6,218 nt of DNA from Pseudomonadota bacterium (GTDB taxonomy: Bacteria; Pseudomonadota; Gammaproteobacteria; Burkholderiales; Burkholderiaceae_C): NCBI GenBank assembly GCA_023394015.1, contig JAEXBL010000064.1, forward strand, positions 1 through 6,218, in the 5' to 3' direction. The translations under genes and the position numbers were made by a program. The notes beneath the pieces were generated by a model, which saw nothing but the letters and a program-made list of their open reading frames with translations, ran no database searches and was not told the origin of the DNA. The first letter of the stretch is position 1, and every line of letters begins with the position of its first letter. Below are positions 5,763-6,218 of this stretch, piece by piece.

Positions 5763-6218
5763 TCAAATCTGCCGGTTGCGCGCCAGCGGCGGGTTGGCGG
5801 CGAAGTACTTCTGGATGCCGTTGATCAGCGCGTTGGCCAGGTCGTTCTGATAACTCTCGCTGCGCAGCTTGCGTTCTTCGTCGGGGTTGCTGATGAAGGC
5901 GGTCTCGACCAGCACGCTGGGCATGTCGGGCGAGCGCAGCACGGCGAAGTTGGCGCGCTCGACGTTGCGCTTGTGCAGGCGCCCGACGCCGCCGATGGCG
6001 CGCAGCATGGAGTCGCCCAGCACCAGGCTGTCCTTGATCTGCGCGGTGGTGCTCATGTCGAGCAGGGCGCGCTGCACCAGTGTGTCCTTCACGCCCAGGT
6101 TGACGCCGCCGATGCGGTCGGCGGCGTTTTCCTTGTTGGCCAGCCAGCGCGCGGCGGTGCTGGAGGCGCCGCGCTCGGACAGCGCGTAGACGCTGGCGCC
6201 GCGCGCCTCGGGCCGCAT
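5763..6218 (-). CDS. amiC: N-acetylmuramoyl-L-alanine amidase AmiC, C-terminal part
   Basis: This zinc amidase cleaves the bond between N-acetylmuramic acid and L-alanine of peptidoglycan in the periplasm, mainly to split septal wall during daughter-cell separation. The visible 151 residues are the C-terminal part of the Amidase_3 domain; the gene begins beyond the right edge. The methionine codon at 6216-6218 is almost certainly internal, because it falls where the family reads 'ADAF.RPEARG'. Visible blocks include GASVYALSERGASSTAARWL (7-26 of the fragment) and an insert starting NKENAADRIGG (28-38), which corresponds to the autoinhibitory helix region of AmiA/B/C enzymes that are switched on by EnvC- or NlpD-type activators. 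The conserved SVLVETAFISNPDEERKL (101-118) carries the catalytic glutamate at position 105. The N-terminal AMIN domain and remaining zinc ligands are outside. It converges with the binding-protein gene across 35 bases. Confidence 0.92.
   Translation of the reverse strand: MRPEARGASVYALSERGASSTAARWLANKENAADRIGGVNLGVKDTLVQRALLDMSTTAQIKDSLVLGDSMLRAIGGVGRLHKRNVERANFAVLRSPDMPSVLVETAFISNPDEERKLRSESYQNDLANALINGIQKYFAANPPLARNRQI

Noticed and set aside
4693..5766. A 357-codon minus-strand frame opposite the receptor gene
   Set aside because: It is a His/Gly/Ala-rich shadow of the solute-binding-protein gene.

Overview
The window is a GC-rich (mostly G/C at third codon positions), densely packed chromosomal segment. 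It most resembles a betaproteobacterium of the order Burkholderiales, probably Comamonadaceae (Acidovorax/Alicycliphilus-like). This placement rests on the rsmD-coaD pair, a Bug-type periplasmic binding protein beside a CaiB/BaiF CoA-transferase, an Azotobacter-like short ferredoxin-NADP+ reductase and a beta/gamma-type AmiC. It is inferred from protein character and gene content, not from a database search.

Layout, left to right. Positions 1-192 hold the 3' end of rsmD (+). A 76-bp gap with a striking 12-bp inverted repeat leads to coaD (269-766, +), which makes dephospho-CoA. A small unrecognised gene (831-1061, +) follows with a very good ribosome binding site. It converges on a leftward pair: agcS-like Na+/alanine-glycine symporter (1080-2453, -) and fpr, ferredoxin-NADP+ reductase (2523-3296, -). 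A 141-bp divergent intergenic region (3297-3437) carries a candidate promoter, a short direct repeat and a terminator-like hairpin. It precedes a family III CoA-transferase (3438-4640, +) and a Bug/TctC-type solute-binding protein (4726-5727, +), separated by a strong hairpin. Finally, after a 35-bp convergent gap with a hairpin, amiC (5763-6218, -) runs off the right edge.

How the genes fit together. rsmD-coaD is a conserved housekeeping neighbourhood. The CoA-transferase and the binding protein plausibly form a small catabolic unit: one captures a carboxylate in the periplasm and the other activates a carboxylate as its CoA thioester. The substrate cannot be read from the sequence, and no TctA/TctB membrane subunits are present here. 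fpr and the symporter are probably co-oriented neighbours sharing a transcript rather than a functional pathway. There is no mobile element, CRISPR array, tRNA, rRNA or evident phage or defence gene. I see no clear new multi-gene system; the less ordinary items are the small unknown protein and the regulatory-looking structures in the intergenic gaps.
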